Both the position numbers and the translations under genes were made by a program. From positions 2,666,001-2,730,000 of the forward strand of contig NZ_AP025286.1 of the NCBI RefSeq assembly GCF_036492245.1: a stretch of 64,000 nt of DNA, written 5' to 3'. This document shows positions 53,886 through 62,139 of this stretch, piece after piece; the stretch's first letter is position 1; each line of letters begins with the position of its first letter. Origin of the DNA: Treponema bryantii (GTDB taxonomy: Bacteria > Spirochaetota > Spirochaetia > Treponematales > Treponemataceae). The notes below the pieces were generated by a model, which was not told where the DNA came from, made no database searches, and saw only the letters and a program-made list of their open reading frames with translations.

Positions 53886-54704
53886 ATGATTGACCCCGTA
53901 ATTGAAATAAAAAATCTTTCAGTATCTTACGAAACGGAAAATTCAACTTATGAAGCCTTGAAAGAAATAAATCTGACAATCAATCGAGGCCAGTTTATCT
54001 GTATTGTTGGTTCATCTGGTTGTGGCAAAAGTACTTTACTTTCTGTTCTTGCGGGGCTTCAGCCTGTAACAAACGGCAGCGTCACAATCAACGGAAAAGA
54101 AATTCACGGACCTGGTGCAGAACGTGCTGTTGTTTTTCAAAGCTATTCTCTTTTTCCCTGGATGACTGCGCTTGAGAATGTATCTTTTGCTGTATATGAA
54201 ACCAATAAAAAACGAGGCACAAAGCTTTCAAAAAAGGAAGCTGCTGAAATTGCCAAAACCTATTTGAAACGAGTAGAGCTTTCATCTTTCGAGAACCAGC
54301 TTCCCGGAGAACTTTCCGGTGGAATGCAGCAGCGAGTTGCCATTGCCCGTGCCATGGCCTGCGACCCGGAGATTCTTTTAATGGATGAACCATTTGGAGC
54401 TCTCGATGCAAAAATCAGAGAAAACCTTCAAGGACTCATTTTAAAAATGTGGGGAGAAGAAGAAAAGAAAAAAACAATAGTTTTTGTAACTCATGATTTG
54501 CATGAAGCAGAACTTCTTGCAGACCGAATTGTTTTTATGGTTCCAAAAAGAATTTACGCGGTTATTGATGACACCTTACCGCGTCCAAGAAACTATGCAT
54601 CAATTCAAGAAAGTAGTGAATATAAGGCACTTTATCAGAAACTCGTAAAATATTTTTACAATGAAACAACTCAATTAGTTAACGACGAAGGAGCATACAT
54701 ATGA
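53886..54704 (+). CDS. nitrate/sulphonate/taurine-type ABC ATPase (SsuB-like)
   Basis: A 272-residue ATPase: Walker A VGSSGCGKSTLLSVLAG, VVFQSYSLFPWMTALENV, signature LSGGMQQRVAIARAMA, Walker B ILLMDEPFGALDA. The FPWxTxxENV segment is typical of SsuB/TauB. It is first in an operon with a permease, a binding lipoprotein and nitrogenase-like pair 3. The ligand may be a sulphonate or other organosulphur compound. Confidence 0.9.
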   Translation: MIDPVIEIKNLSVSYETENSTYEALKEINLTINRGQFICIVGSSGCGKSTLLSVLAGLQPVTNGSVTINGKEIHGPGAERAVVFQSYSLFPWMTALENVSFAVYETNKKRGTKLSKKEAAEIAKTYLKRVELSSFENQLPGELSGGMQQRVAIARAMACDPEILLMDEPFGALDAKIRENLQGLILKMWGEEEKKKTIVFVTHDLHEAELLADRIVFMVPKRIYAVIDDTLPRPRNYASIQESSEYKALYQKLVKYFYNETTQLVNDEGAYI

Positions 54705-55633
54705 GAAATAAAATTACCCGGTACTTTTTTAATCTTCCTAACCTCTTTTTTATTCTTACTCTTTTGTCTTTTCTCCTGCCTAGTCATTATACAGAAGGCA
54801 GAAGCGAAGGCTTAAAATCACCACTTGTATTTGTGATTTTGCTTTTCTTTATTGAATTCTACTTTATCTTTCAACTCTCAAAATTGAAAAACACAAGAGC
54901 TGTTCTGGATATTGCAACTTTTGTATTTGCTTTATTTTTCATCTGGGAATTACTTGTTACAAGACTTGATGTTTATCCAATAATTTTCATTCCATCTCCA
55001 GAAAATGTTTTTGCAGTTTTTATTGATGACAGAGTGAAGATGTTTTTAGGACTCGTTAATTCTTTGTTCTTACTTTTGATTGGAATATCAACTTCTTTAG
55101 TTTTCGGTGTAATTCTTGGTACATTTGTCGGCTGGAATCAGCGGCTCACTAAGGCACTCTATCCAATATCAAAAGCAATTTCAACTGTACCATCACTTGT
55201 TTACACACCTTATGTCATTCTGATAATGCCAACTTTCAGATCTGCTTCAATCTTTGTAATTTTCCTGAGCGGCTTCTGGAGCACCTTTATGGGCTCAATA
55301 AACAACACAGCTTTTGTAGAAAAAAGGGTAATAAATTCAGCAAAGGTTCTGTCGCTTTCAACGACCACAATACTTTTCAAAATCATCATACCTTTTAATC
55401 TGCCTAGAATTATAAACAATTTGCCAATAAAGATTTCAGCAGCAATAATGACACTTACCGCTGCCGAGATGTTAGGTGCAGATAACGGCATCGGCTACTA
55501 CATCCGCAATGCCTTAAACTTTGGAAATTATACAAAGGCAATCGCCGGAATCTTTTTTATGGGCTTTCTGGTAGCAGGATTAAACGCAGCTGTTTCCATC
55601 ATAAAAAAGCATCTTATTAAATGGAATTATTAA
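54701..55633 (+). CDS. sulphonate-type ABC permease (SsuC-like) with extra N-terminal spans
   Basis: A 310-residue permease. About three N-terminal helices (residues 10-90) precede a SsuC-like core with VYPIIFIPSPENVFAVF, the EAA-type loop INSAKVLSLSTTTILFKIIIPFNLPRI, and AAEMLGADNGIGYYI. The start overlaps the ATPase stop by 4 nt. The same unusual N-terminal extension is seen in the permease at 60153. Confidence 0.85.
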   Translation: MRNKITRYFFNLPNLFFILTLLSFLLPSHYTEGRSEGLKSPLVFVILLFFIEFYFIFQLSKLKNTRAVLDIATFVFALFFIWELLVTRLDVYPIIFIPSPENVFAVFIDDRVKMFLGLVNSLFLLLIGISTSLVFGVILGTFVGWNQRLTKALYPISKAISTVPSLVYTPYVILIMPTFRSASIFVIFLSGFWSTFMGSINNTAFVEKRVINSAKVLSLSTTTILFKIIIPFNLPRIINNLPIKISAAIMTLTAAEMLGADNGIGYYIRNALNFGNYTKAIAGIFFMGFLVAGLNAAVSIIKKHLIKWNY

Positions 55634-55655
55634 TAAAAAAATAAAAGGAGACATT

Positions 55656-56753
55656 ATGAAAAAAATCACGAAAACAATTACATTAGCATTTCTTGCACTT
55701 ACCGTCGCAGCAGGCACTGGCTGCAAGAAAAAATCTACAGCAAAGCTCAGCTTAAATGTAGGTAAACGCTCAGACTCAAACAGTATCGACCCAATTATTG
55801 ATACTGCCCGTCTTGAAAATCTTTTTGAAAAAAATGGTCTTGAAGTTCACTTCACAGGATTGCCAAAAAGTTCTCTGTTGAATTCGGTTGCTGTCGGAAA
55901 AATTGATTCATCCTACCTTAGTATTCTTTACAATCTGAATCTTGGTGCTCAGGGTGAAGACGTAATCTTGTTTGCTGGAACCATGTCTGGAGGTCAGGGA
56001 GTTCTTGCATATAAGGGCGTTGCAGATGAAGTAAAAAATCCAAAAAACTGGAAGGGTAAAACAATTGCAGGACAGATTGGTGGCACCGGAGAGATGGTTA
56101 TCAAAGCTGTATTAAACCGCGATTATGGTTATGTCCTCGACAAAGATTTTAAATATAAATCTTTTGAAACTGATGCAGAAACAATTGCAGCCTGCTCAAA
56201 GGGAAACACAGATGTAATTATTGTTTCAAACAACTTTGTTGATTCAGCAATTAAGCAGGGCTATGTTTATCTTTTCCCTCTTACAGATTTGGAAGATGAT
56301 TTTGTATGCTGCCGTCAGATGGCCAATGGAACAAAATTCAAGAACAACAGGGCCGCTTATCTTGCATGGCTCAAAACCGTTATTGAAGCCTATAAAATTT
56401 ACAAGACAGAAGAAAAGAAAACCATCGATGTTCTGGAAAAAGATTCAGGACAGACAAGAGAATGGCTCCACAACTTTATTTATGACCTTGATAAAAATCA
56501 GAGACGTTTCTACAGCCCTGACCCAAATTACAATGGTGTTAAACTTTACTATGACACAATGATTAAACTTGGTTATATAGAAACAAACAGAGAGCTCACG
56601 GAATTCTTTGATATTTCACTTTATGCACAGGCCCTCAAAGAAGTAATAAAAGAAAATCCTGAAGAGCAGATATACAAAGATTTATGGACATACTTTTTAA
56701 AGCATAACAATCAGTATCCTGATTTTGCAAAAAACTATTCCGAAAACTTATAA
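55656..56753 (+). CDS. sulphonate/NMT1-type substrate-binding lipoprotein
   Basis: A 365-residue binding protein with a lipoprotein signal (TLAFLALTVAAGTGC, Cys23 as likely lipid anchor) and the SsuA/NMT1-like fold: FTGLPKSSLLNSVAVGKIDSSYLS and GKTIAGQIGGTGEMVIKAVL. It completes the importer encoded just upstream. The ligand cannot be told from sequence. Confidence 0.85.
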   Translation: MKKITKTITLAFLALTVAAGTGCKKKSTAKLSLNVGKRSDSNSIDPIIDTARLENLFEKNGLEVHFTGLPKSSLLNSVAVGKIDSSYLSILYNLNLGAQGEDVILFAGTMSGGQGVLAYKGVADEVKNPKNWKGKTIAGQIGGTGEMVIKAVLNRDYGYVLDKDFKYKSFETDAETIAACSKGNTDVIIVSNNFVDSAIKQGYVYLFPLTDLEDDFVCCRQMANGTKFKNNRAAYLAWLKTVIEAYKIYKTEEKKTIDVLEKDSGQTREWLHNFIYDLDKNQRRFYSPDPNYNGVKLYYDTMIKLGYIETNRELTEFFDISLYAQALKEVIKENPEEQIYKDLWTYFLKHNNQYPDFAKNYSENL

Positions 56754-56781
56754 GCAGCAAAAGTATAAATGAGGTTATAAA

Positions 56782-58254
56782 ATGGCAATTAACATTTCAA
56801 AAGCAGAAGTTGAAACACGTGACAACCGGCTAGGTGCTCTAGTTGCATATCATGGTTCAGCCAGTGAACTTCAGCAGGCATCAAAAAAACGTCAACTGAA
56901 AGAAGACCAGAGATTGTACTCTCAATGCAGCGACTGTTCACAAGGCTGTGCTGAAACCCTATCTTACATGATTCGCGATGCGGCAATTGTAGTACACTCC
57001 CCTCTTGGTTGTCTTGACCCTGTAGAAAAATATGAAAGAGTCGATGCAAGTGCAAGAGCCCGTGGACTGGAACCACACAGAATTCAGGTAATATCAACAA
57101 ACATGGGAGTTGATTCAACAGTTTACGGAGGAATAAAAATTCTTCGAGAAGCAATCCATGAAGCCTATAACCGCTTTCATCCAAAGGCAATTTTCATTCA
57201 TTCTTCCTGTGCAGCAGGAATTATTGGAGATGATATAGAAAGCATTGTTGATGAAATTGAAAGCGAACTAGGCATTCCTCTAGTTCCAATTTATTGTGAA
57301 GGTTTTAAATCAAAAACCTGGGCTTCCGGCTTTGATGCCGTATTCCATGGTGTTCTTCGTAAAATAGTAAGAAAGCCGGAGAAAAAACAAGAGAAACTTG
57401 TAAATGTAATCAACTTTGCCGGACGAGACACTTTTTCGCCATTTTTCAAAAAGCTGGACCTAGAAGCAAATCTTGTTATTCCAAATGCCACAATTGAGCA
57501 GTTGGCCCAGATGTCAGAGGCAGCCTGCACCACACATATTTGTGAAACGCTTGGAACCTATGTTGCCGCAGCCCTCGAAGACAATTATGGAGTACCACAG
57601 GTAAAATCTCCTTCGCCTTATGGCATTGACTGGACAGACCGCTGGGTTCGCGAGCTTGCAAAAGTAACAAACAGAGTTGAGCTTGCAGAAAAGGTCATCA
57701 AAGAAGAACACGAAAGACTTGAACCAATTTTCGAAGGCTACAAAAAAATCCTGACTGGTAAAAAAGCATATATTTATGCAGGAGATTCTTACGCCCATAA
57801 CCTTGCAAACATGGCAAAGGATTATGGAATGGAAATCGTAGGAATCACAACCCTTCACCACGATCAGACAACTGATGACAAGAACACTAATCTTGATACC
57901 CTTAATGAACTTATAAAATCTATAGGTGATGTAAGTAATTTTTCAGTCTGTAACAAACAGCCTTTCATCATGTATAAAATTTTGCAGGAACTAAAACCGG
58001 ATATTCTGATTACCCGCCACAACAGTATTGCAACCATTGGAACCAAGCTTGGAATTCCTTCAATCCGGGCAAATGATGTAAATGTACTTAGCTGCTACGA
58101 TGGAGTTATAAATCTGGGAGCAAGAATTATAGATGCCCTGCAATCAAGTAAGTTTTTTACAACCATTGCAGAGCACGTTAAATTCCCATACAGCAACTGG
58201 TGGATCAACCAGAACGACCCATTCTATTTTGACAAAAAGGTGGAGACAAAATGA
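56782..58254 (+). CDS. nitrogenase component 1-like protein, alpha (NifD-like), pair 3
   Basis: A 490-residue protein. P-cluster-type cysteines: CSQGCAETLS, HSPLGCLDPV, and HSSCAAGIIGDDIES. YCEGFKSKTWASGF is as in pair 1. The cofactor Cys is conserved in HICETLGTYVAAALEDNYGVP (16 residues before YG). The cofactor His position reads LSCYDG, so His is absent. It starts 28 nt after the binding protein and overlaps its beta partner by 4 nt. By residue pattern it is closer to pair 1 than to pair 2. Confidence 0.85.
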   Translation: MAINISKAEVETRDNRLGALVAYHGSASELQQASKKRQLKEDQRLYSQCSDCSQGCAETLSYMIRDAAIVVHSPLGCLDPVEKYERVDASARARGLEPHRIQVISTNMGVDSTVYGGIKILREAIHEAYNRFHPKAIFIHSSCAAGIIGDDIESIVDEIESELGIPLVPIYCEGFKSKTWASGFDAVFHGVLRKIVRKPEKKQEKLVNVINFAGRDTFSPFFKKLDLEANLVIPNATIEQLAQMSEAACTTHICETLGTYVAAALEDNYGVPQVKSPSPYGIDWTDRWVRELAKVTNRVELAEKVIKEEHERLEPIFEGYKKILTGKKAYIYAGDSYAHNLANMAKDYGMEIVGITTLHHDQTTDDKNTNLDTLNELIKSIGDVSNFSVCNKQPFIMYKILQELKPDILITRHNSIATIGTKLGIPSIRANDVNVLSCYDGVINLGARIIDALQSSKFFTTIAEHVKFPYSNWWINQNDPFYFDKKVETK

Positions 58255-59606
58255 GCAAATTAATTGAACAACCGCGTTTTTCATGTGCACTGGCTGCACA
58301 AACTACAGTACTGGCAATTCCACGGGCTCTTCCTATTATACATGCGGGACCAGGCTGTGCCTCAAAAACCTTCCGCGTACTTTCAGAAGGCTGCGGAAAT
58401 CAGGGCGAAGGTTACGGCGGAGGCGGTCAGATTTCCAGCACAAACACAGGACAGAAGGAAGTTGTTTTCGGAGGAGAAGACAAGCTTCGTGTCCTCACAG
58501 AAAACGCACTAAAAGTTCTTGATGGAGATTTGTTTGTCTTAATGTCTGGTTGTACCTCCGGCATTATCGGCGATGATGTTGTTTCGGTAGCAGGAAAGTT
58601 CAGAGAAAAAGGACATCCTGTTGTAGGAGCCGAAACTTCAGGCTTTACAGGAAACAATTATCACGGCCACGAGCTGGTTGTAAATTCAATAATAAATCAG
58701 TTTGTGGGAGATGTAACTCCAAAAGTTCAGAAAGGGCTTGTAAATGTTTTTTCAGTTGTGCCAAATCAAGATCCTTTCTGGAGAGGAGATCTGGAAGAAA
58801 TCAAAAGAATTCTTACAGAAATTGGACTGGACGTAAACATTCTTTTTGGAAGTGAAAGCCGGGGAATTTTTGAATGGAAAAATATTCCTAATGCAGAGTT
58901 CAACATTCTTCTCTCTCCATGGTGCGGACTAAAAATAGTTGAACTTCTAAAGAAAAAATACGGAACTCCATACTTTCAGTTTCCATATCTTCCGGTTGGA
59001 GGAAAAGCAACGAGCCTCTTCCTAAAGAAGCTGGCTTCCTTTGCAAATCTGAATCTGGAAAAAGTAAATACAGTCATCAAAAAGGAAGAAGAACGCTTTT
59101 ATCAATACATCGTTGGTCTTGCAGATTTTATGTCTGATTATAGAAGCAATCTTCCAAACGAACTGTATGTTGTAGCTGATTCCGAATATGCGCTGGGAGT
59201 TTCAAACTACCTGGTAAATGAACTGGGACTTCAGCCAAAGGGTATTTTTATAGATGATGATCCTCCTTCAGAAGAGATTAAAAATAAAATACTTGAGTAC
59301 GCCGAAAACCTTGCTCCGGAAATTAAGAATGTAATTTACTTTGAAGCTGACGGTGGAAAGATTCATCAAAAGCTTAATGAACTTATTGGTAATTCAAAAA
59401 AGGCAATTATATTCGGAAGCTCCTGGGAAAAGCTTGTAACAGAAAAAAATAACAACATGCTGATTCATTTAAGCATGCCTATTATTAATGATGTAATTTT
59501 GAACAAGAGTTTTGCAGGCTATAGCGGAGGCTTAAAAATTACAGAAGAAATGTACTCAAGCATTTTCCATCGCGGAAATATTTCTAAAAACGTACAGACC
59601 TTATAA
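58251..59606 (+). CDS. nitrogenase component 1-like protein, beta (NifK-like), pair 3
   Basis: A 451-residue protein. NifK-type cysteines lie in FSCALAAQ, AGPGCASK and SGCTSGIIGDDV. QKEVVFGG is present. It has a Gly-rich insert (GNQGEGYGGGGQ, residues ~47-63) absent from pairs 1 and 2. Its end (FAGYSGGLKITEEMYSSIF) resembles that of the pair 1 beta protein (IAGYSGGLHLLEQIF). ATGA overlap with the alpha-like gene indicates a stable complex. Confidence 0.85.
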   Translation: MSKLIEQPRFSCALAAQTTVLAIPRALPIIHAGPGCASKTFRVLSEGCGNQGEGYGGGGQISSTNTGQKEVVFGGEDKLRVLTENALKVLDGDLFVLMSGCTSGIIGDDVVSVAGKFREKGHPVVGAETSGFTGNNYHGHELVVNSIINQFVGDVTPKVQKGLVNVFSVVPNQDPFWRGDLEEIKRILTEIGLDVNILFGSESRGIFEWKNIPNAEFNILLSPWCGLKIVELLKKKYGTPYFQFPYLPVGGKATSLFLKKLASFANLNLEKVNTVIKKEEERFYQYIVGLADFMSDYRSNLPNELYVVADSEYALGVSNYLVNELGLQPKGIFIDDDPPSEEIKNKILEYAENLAPEIKNVIYFEADGGKIHQKLNELIGNSKKAIIFGSSWEKLVTEKNNNMLIHLSMPIINDVILNKSFAGYSGGLKITEEMYSSIFHRGNISKNVQTL

Positions 59607-59639
59607 ATCTGTATAATTGCATAAGGAAGGAAAGAAAGA

Positions 59640-60029
59640 ATGACCTATAAAATTGCCATAGCAACTTCAGATAAAGAAAACATTAATTTACATTTTGGAA
59701 AAATAAAAACTCTTGCCATATTTGAAGTAAACGAAGATGACGGAAGATTTAAGCTTCTTGAAAACCGCCAGATTGATTTTTCTTCTATTCCAAAAGTAGA
59801 AAAAGCAGAAGGCGGCTGTTGCTGCGATTCCGGCTTTGTTACTGCTCTTGTTCAAATTGTAAAAGACTGTACCTATTTTCTGGTTGCAAAAATAGGAAAC
59901 CGTCCTTTCCGACTGCTTCAAGAAAATAACATCAATTGTATTGAAGCACCTTATGCAATTGCAGAGGCAATTAATAAAGTAAACGCCTACTATGTCCTGC
60001 ATAAAAAAAGAGAAGTCTTCGTCTATTAA
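59640..60029 (+). CDS. NifX/NifB-C-terminal-like cofactor-binding protein
   Basis: A 129-residue protein of the dinitrogenase iron-molybdenum cofactor biosynthesis family. It starts KIAIATSDKENINLHFGKIKTLAIFEV, matching the VAVATSDG...HFG pattern, and has a Cys cluster (GGCCCDSGF, where NifX-type proteins usually have fewer). Family members bind NifB-co or FeMo-co-like clusters. Lying 33 nt after nitrogenase-like pair 3, it suggests that pair receives a complex metal cofactor. GGAAGGAAAG precedes the ATG. Confidence 0.82.
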   Translation: MTYKIAIATSDKENINLHFGKIKTLAIFEVNEDDGRFKLLENRQIDFSSIPKVEKAEGGCCCDSGFVTALVQIVKDCTYFLVAKIGNRPFRLLQENNINCIEAPYAIAEAINKVNAYYVLHKKREVFVY

Positions 60030-60114
60030 ATTTTGCCTTACAAAGAGTAGTTATAGATTTTTTCTATAACTACTATAAAAAAAATATATTTGCGAGAAGT
60101 GCCAAAAAATTATA

Positions 60115-60137
60115 TAACCTAGTAAGATACTAGGTTA
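60115..60137. promoter_or_regulatory. sulphur-regulon palindrome before the second sulphonate-type permease
   Basis: TAACCTA-N9-TAGGTTA, perfect in both arms. Its left arm overlaps TATAAC (60113-60118), which is 17 bp from TTGCGA (60090-60095). Confidence 0.7.
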
Positions 60138-60152
60138 TATAAGAGGTTATTA

Positions 60153-61133
60153 ATGGCACATACAGATAAAATAAAATTTACAATCAAGTCACTTCTTTAT
60201 AGAGTTTTTCCAATACTGGGAACTCTTGCTGCACTTGCCGTTCACAACTTTATTCCAAACAGCAGTCTGCACCCGGCAGCAAAAACTTCTTATTACAATA
60301 TACTTTTGCTTATTCTTCTGGGGCTGGCTACTCTCTTTTTCATACTTTCGTTTTTCATAAAAAAAATTCGCGCTGGGCTCGAATTAAAAGGCCCATTCCT
60401 TTTTGGAACCGCGGGACTTGTAATAGTTATCAATTTAATAACCGCAAAGCTTGCCCTGTTACCTGTAATCTTTTTTCCAAGCTTCGACAACATTCTTGCA
60501 GTCTTTATAGAGCAGACAGCCCTTCTTGGAAAATGTATCTGGTATTCCTTCCGCCTGCTTTTACTTGGAGTTTTCTGGGGGGTTCTTATTGGCTTTATTA
60601 CAGGAGTTCTTCTTGGTTTTTCAAAGAAAGTTTATTACTGGATCAATCCATATATCAAACTGATAGGTCCAATTCCGGCAACAGCCTGGATCCCACTTGT
60701 TCTTACAACCTTCCCTACTCCTTTTGGAGCAAGCGTTTTTATCATCGCTCTGGCAGTATGGTTCCCGGTTCAGCTGATGACAAGCTCGGGCATTCAGAAC
60801 ACAAGCAAGGTATATTTTGAAGTCGGTAAAACCCTTGGAGCCAGAACCTTCTTTCAGGTTTTCCGTATTGCAGTTCCTGCTGCCCTGCCAAATATTTTCC
60901 AGGGAACTTTCAACGGAATCTGTGCCGCATTTATTGCCCTTATGACTGCCGAAATGTTCGGTGCAAAATATGGAATCGGCTGGTACATCAGTTACCAGAA
61001 AGCAATGATGCTTTACAGCGGAGTTTACGCCGGCCTGCTTATGATTGCAGTTTTCTGTACTGTGATTATTACAGTGCTCTTTAAGGTAAGAGGTAAGCTG
61101 CTCAACTGGCAGAAGGGATTAATAAAGTGGTAA
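60153..61133 (+). CDS. sulphonate-type ABC permease (SsuC-like), second system
   Basis: A 326-residue permease with extra N-terminal helices, like the one at 54701. The core has PVIFFPSFDNILAVFIEQ, a LIGPIPATAWIPLVLTTFP segment, an EAA loop (EVGKTLGARTFFQVFRIAVPAALPNI) and MTAEMFGAKYGIGWYI. The matching ATPase is at 61315, but no substrate-binding protein gene accompanies them. Confidence 0.85.
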   Translation: MAHTDKIKFTIKSLLYRVFPILGTLAALAVHNFIPNSSLHPAAKTSYYNILLLILLGLATLFFILSFFIKKIRAGLELKGPFLFGTAGLVIVINLITAKLALLPVIFFPSFDNILAVFIEQTALLGKCIWYSFRLLLLGVFWGVLIGFITGVLLGFSKKVYYWINPYIKLIGPIPATAWIPLVLTTFPTPFGASVFIIALAVWFPVQLMTSSGIQNTSKVYFEVGKTLGARTFFQVFRIAVPAALPNIFQGTFNGICAAFIALMTAEMFGAKYGIGWYISYQKAMMLYSGVYAGLLMIAVFCTVIITVLFKVRGKLLNWQKGLIKW

Positions 61134-61135
61134 TC

Positions 61136-61300
61136 AGGTTATAGGTACTAGGTTATAGGTTTTAGGTTTTAGGAGGAGGGGGAAGCATCCCCCTCGCTTC
61201 AGCCTCCTCGGCTTCGCCTGCGGTGGCTTCCGCTACCCCTTCTCCTAGGGGCTTTGCCCCTAAAACCCTCTAACCTAAAACCTATCACCTAAAACCTTAC
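61136..61300. repeat. structured intergenic repeat inside the second ABC operon
   Basis: A ~165-bp segment bounded by inverted arms made of AGGTTTTAGG/AGGTTATAGG units: left about 61136-61175, right about 61267-61297 in complement. Inside are two GC-rich hairpins, GGGGGA-AGCA-TCCCCC (61178-61193) and AGGGGC-TTT-GCCCCT (61247-61261). The composition is unlike the flanking genes and no ORF is visible. It resembles a MITE or other dispersed palindromic element inserted between permease and ATPase genes. It ends just before the AAAGGAGG binding site of the ATPase. Confidence 0.55.
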
Positions 61301-61314
61301 TAAAGGAGGAAACA

Positions 61315-62094
61315 ATGTCTGGAGAAATTAAATTAAACAATATAACAAAAATCTTTAATCAGGGAGAAGCCGAAGAAGTAACTGCGCTCAATGGAGTTGA
61401 CTTTACAATTCCTGCAGGAAGCTTTGTTTCACTTATCGGCCCATCAGGCTGTGGAAAGACTACCCTGCTCCGCTGTATCGCAGGACTAGAAACTCCTACA
61501 TCGGGAGAGGTCAGTGTGGATGGCACAAAAATCACAAAACCTGGCAGCGACCGTGGCTTTGCTTTTCAGCAGGCAAATCTTTTTCCCTGGCTCACAATCC
61601 GCGACAACGTGGCCTTTGGCTTAAAGGCGCGTCACATATATAAAGAGCGTAAAAAGGACGTTGATGAGTTCATAAAACTTGTTGGCCTCGAAGGTTTTGA
61701 AAAATCCTATCCCCATCAGCTTTCGGGCGGTATGAATCAGAGAGCAAGTCTTGCCCGAGCCCTTGTAGGTCACCCAAAAATTCTTTTGCTGGACGAGCCT
61801 CTTGGAGCCCTCGATGCCTTTACCCGCATGACCATGCAGGACGAAATTATCCGCCTTTGGAAAGAGCACAACACAACAATGGTTATGGTAACCCATGATG
61901 TTGACGAAGCTGTTTATCTGAGCGATTATGTAGTAGTAATGTCACCACGCCCGGCAAAGGTAGAAAAAATCATTAAGATTGATTTGAGCCATCCTCGCGC
62001 ACGTGGACAAGACGTGTTCTTAAAATACAGAACACAGATTCTTGAGATTCTGAACTATGCAGGAAAGGTTCAGGAAGCAGAATACGCAATTTAA
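61315..62094 (+). CDS. sulphonate-type ABC ATPase (SsuB-like), second system
   Basis: A 259-residue ATPase: Walker A IGPSGCGKTTLLRCIAG, FAFQQANLFPWLTIRDNVAFG, signature LSGGMNQRASLARALV, Walker B ILLLDEPLGALDA and H-loop VTHDVDEA. It pairs with the permease at 60153; with no binding protein encoded nearby, it may share the lipoprotein at 55656. The start follows AAAGGAGGAAACA. Confidence 0.9.
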   Translation: MSGEIKLNNITKIFNQGEAEEVTALNGVDFTIPAGSFVSLIGPSGCGKTTLLRCIAGLETPTSGEVSVDGTKITKPGSDRGFAFQQANLFPWLTIRDNVAFGLKARHIYKERKKDVDEFIKLVGLEGFEKSYPHQLSGGMNQRASLARALVGHPKILLLDEPLGALDAFTRMTMQDEIIRLWKEHNTTMVMVTHDVDEAVYLSDYVVVMSPRPAKVEKIIKIDLSHPRARGQDVFLKYRTQILEILNYAGKVQEAEYAI

Positions 62095-62096
62095 CT

Positions 62097-62118
62097 TTAC
62101 CTACCTTTTTGTAGGTAT
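62097..62118. promoter_or_regulatory. variant palindrome (N8) before the ECF gene
   Basis: TTACCTA-N8-TAGGTAT; arms match the regulon motif but the spacer is 8 rather than 9. It could be a variant operator or a small hairpin (ACCTAC-CTTTTT-GTAGGT). Confidence 0.35.
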
Positions 62119-62139
62119 AAAAAATAAAAGAGGTGTTAT

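Noticed and set aside
61136-61175. Regulon palindrome upstream of the 61315 ATPase
   Set aside because: The TAGGTT units are direct repeats in the arm of a larger inverted element; no ACCTA-N9-TAGGT dyad is present.
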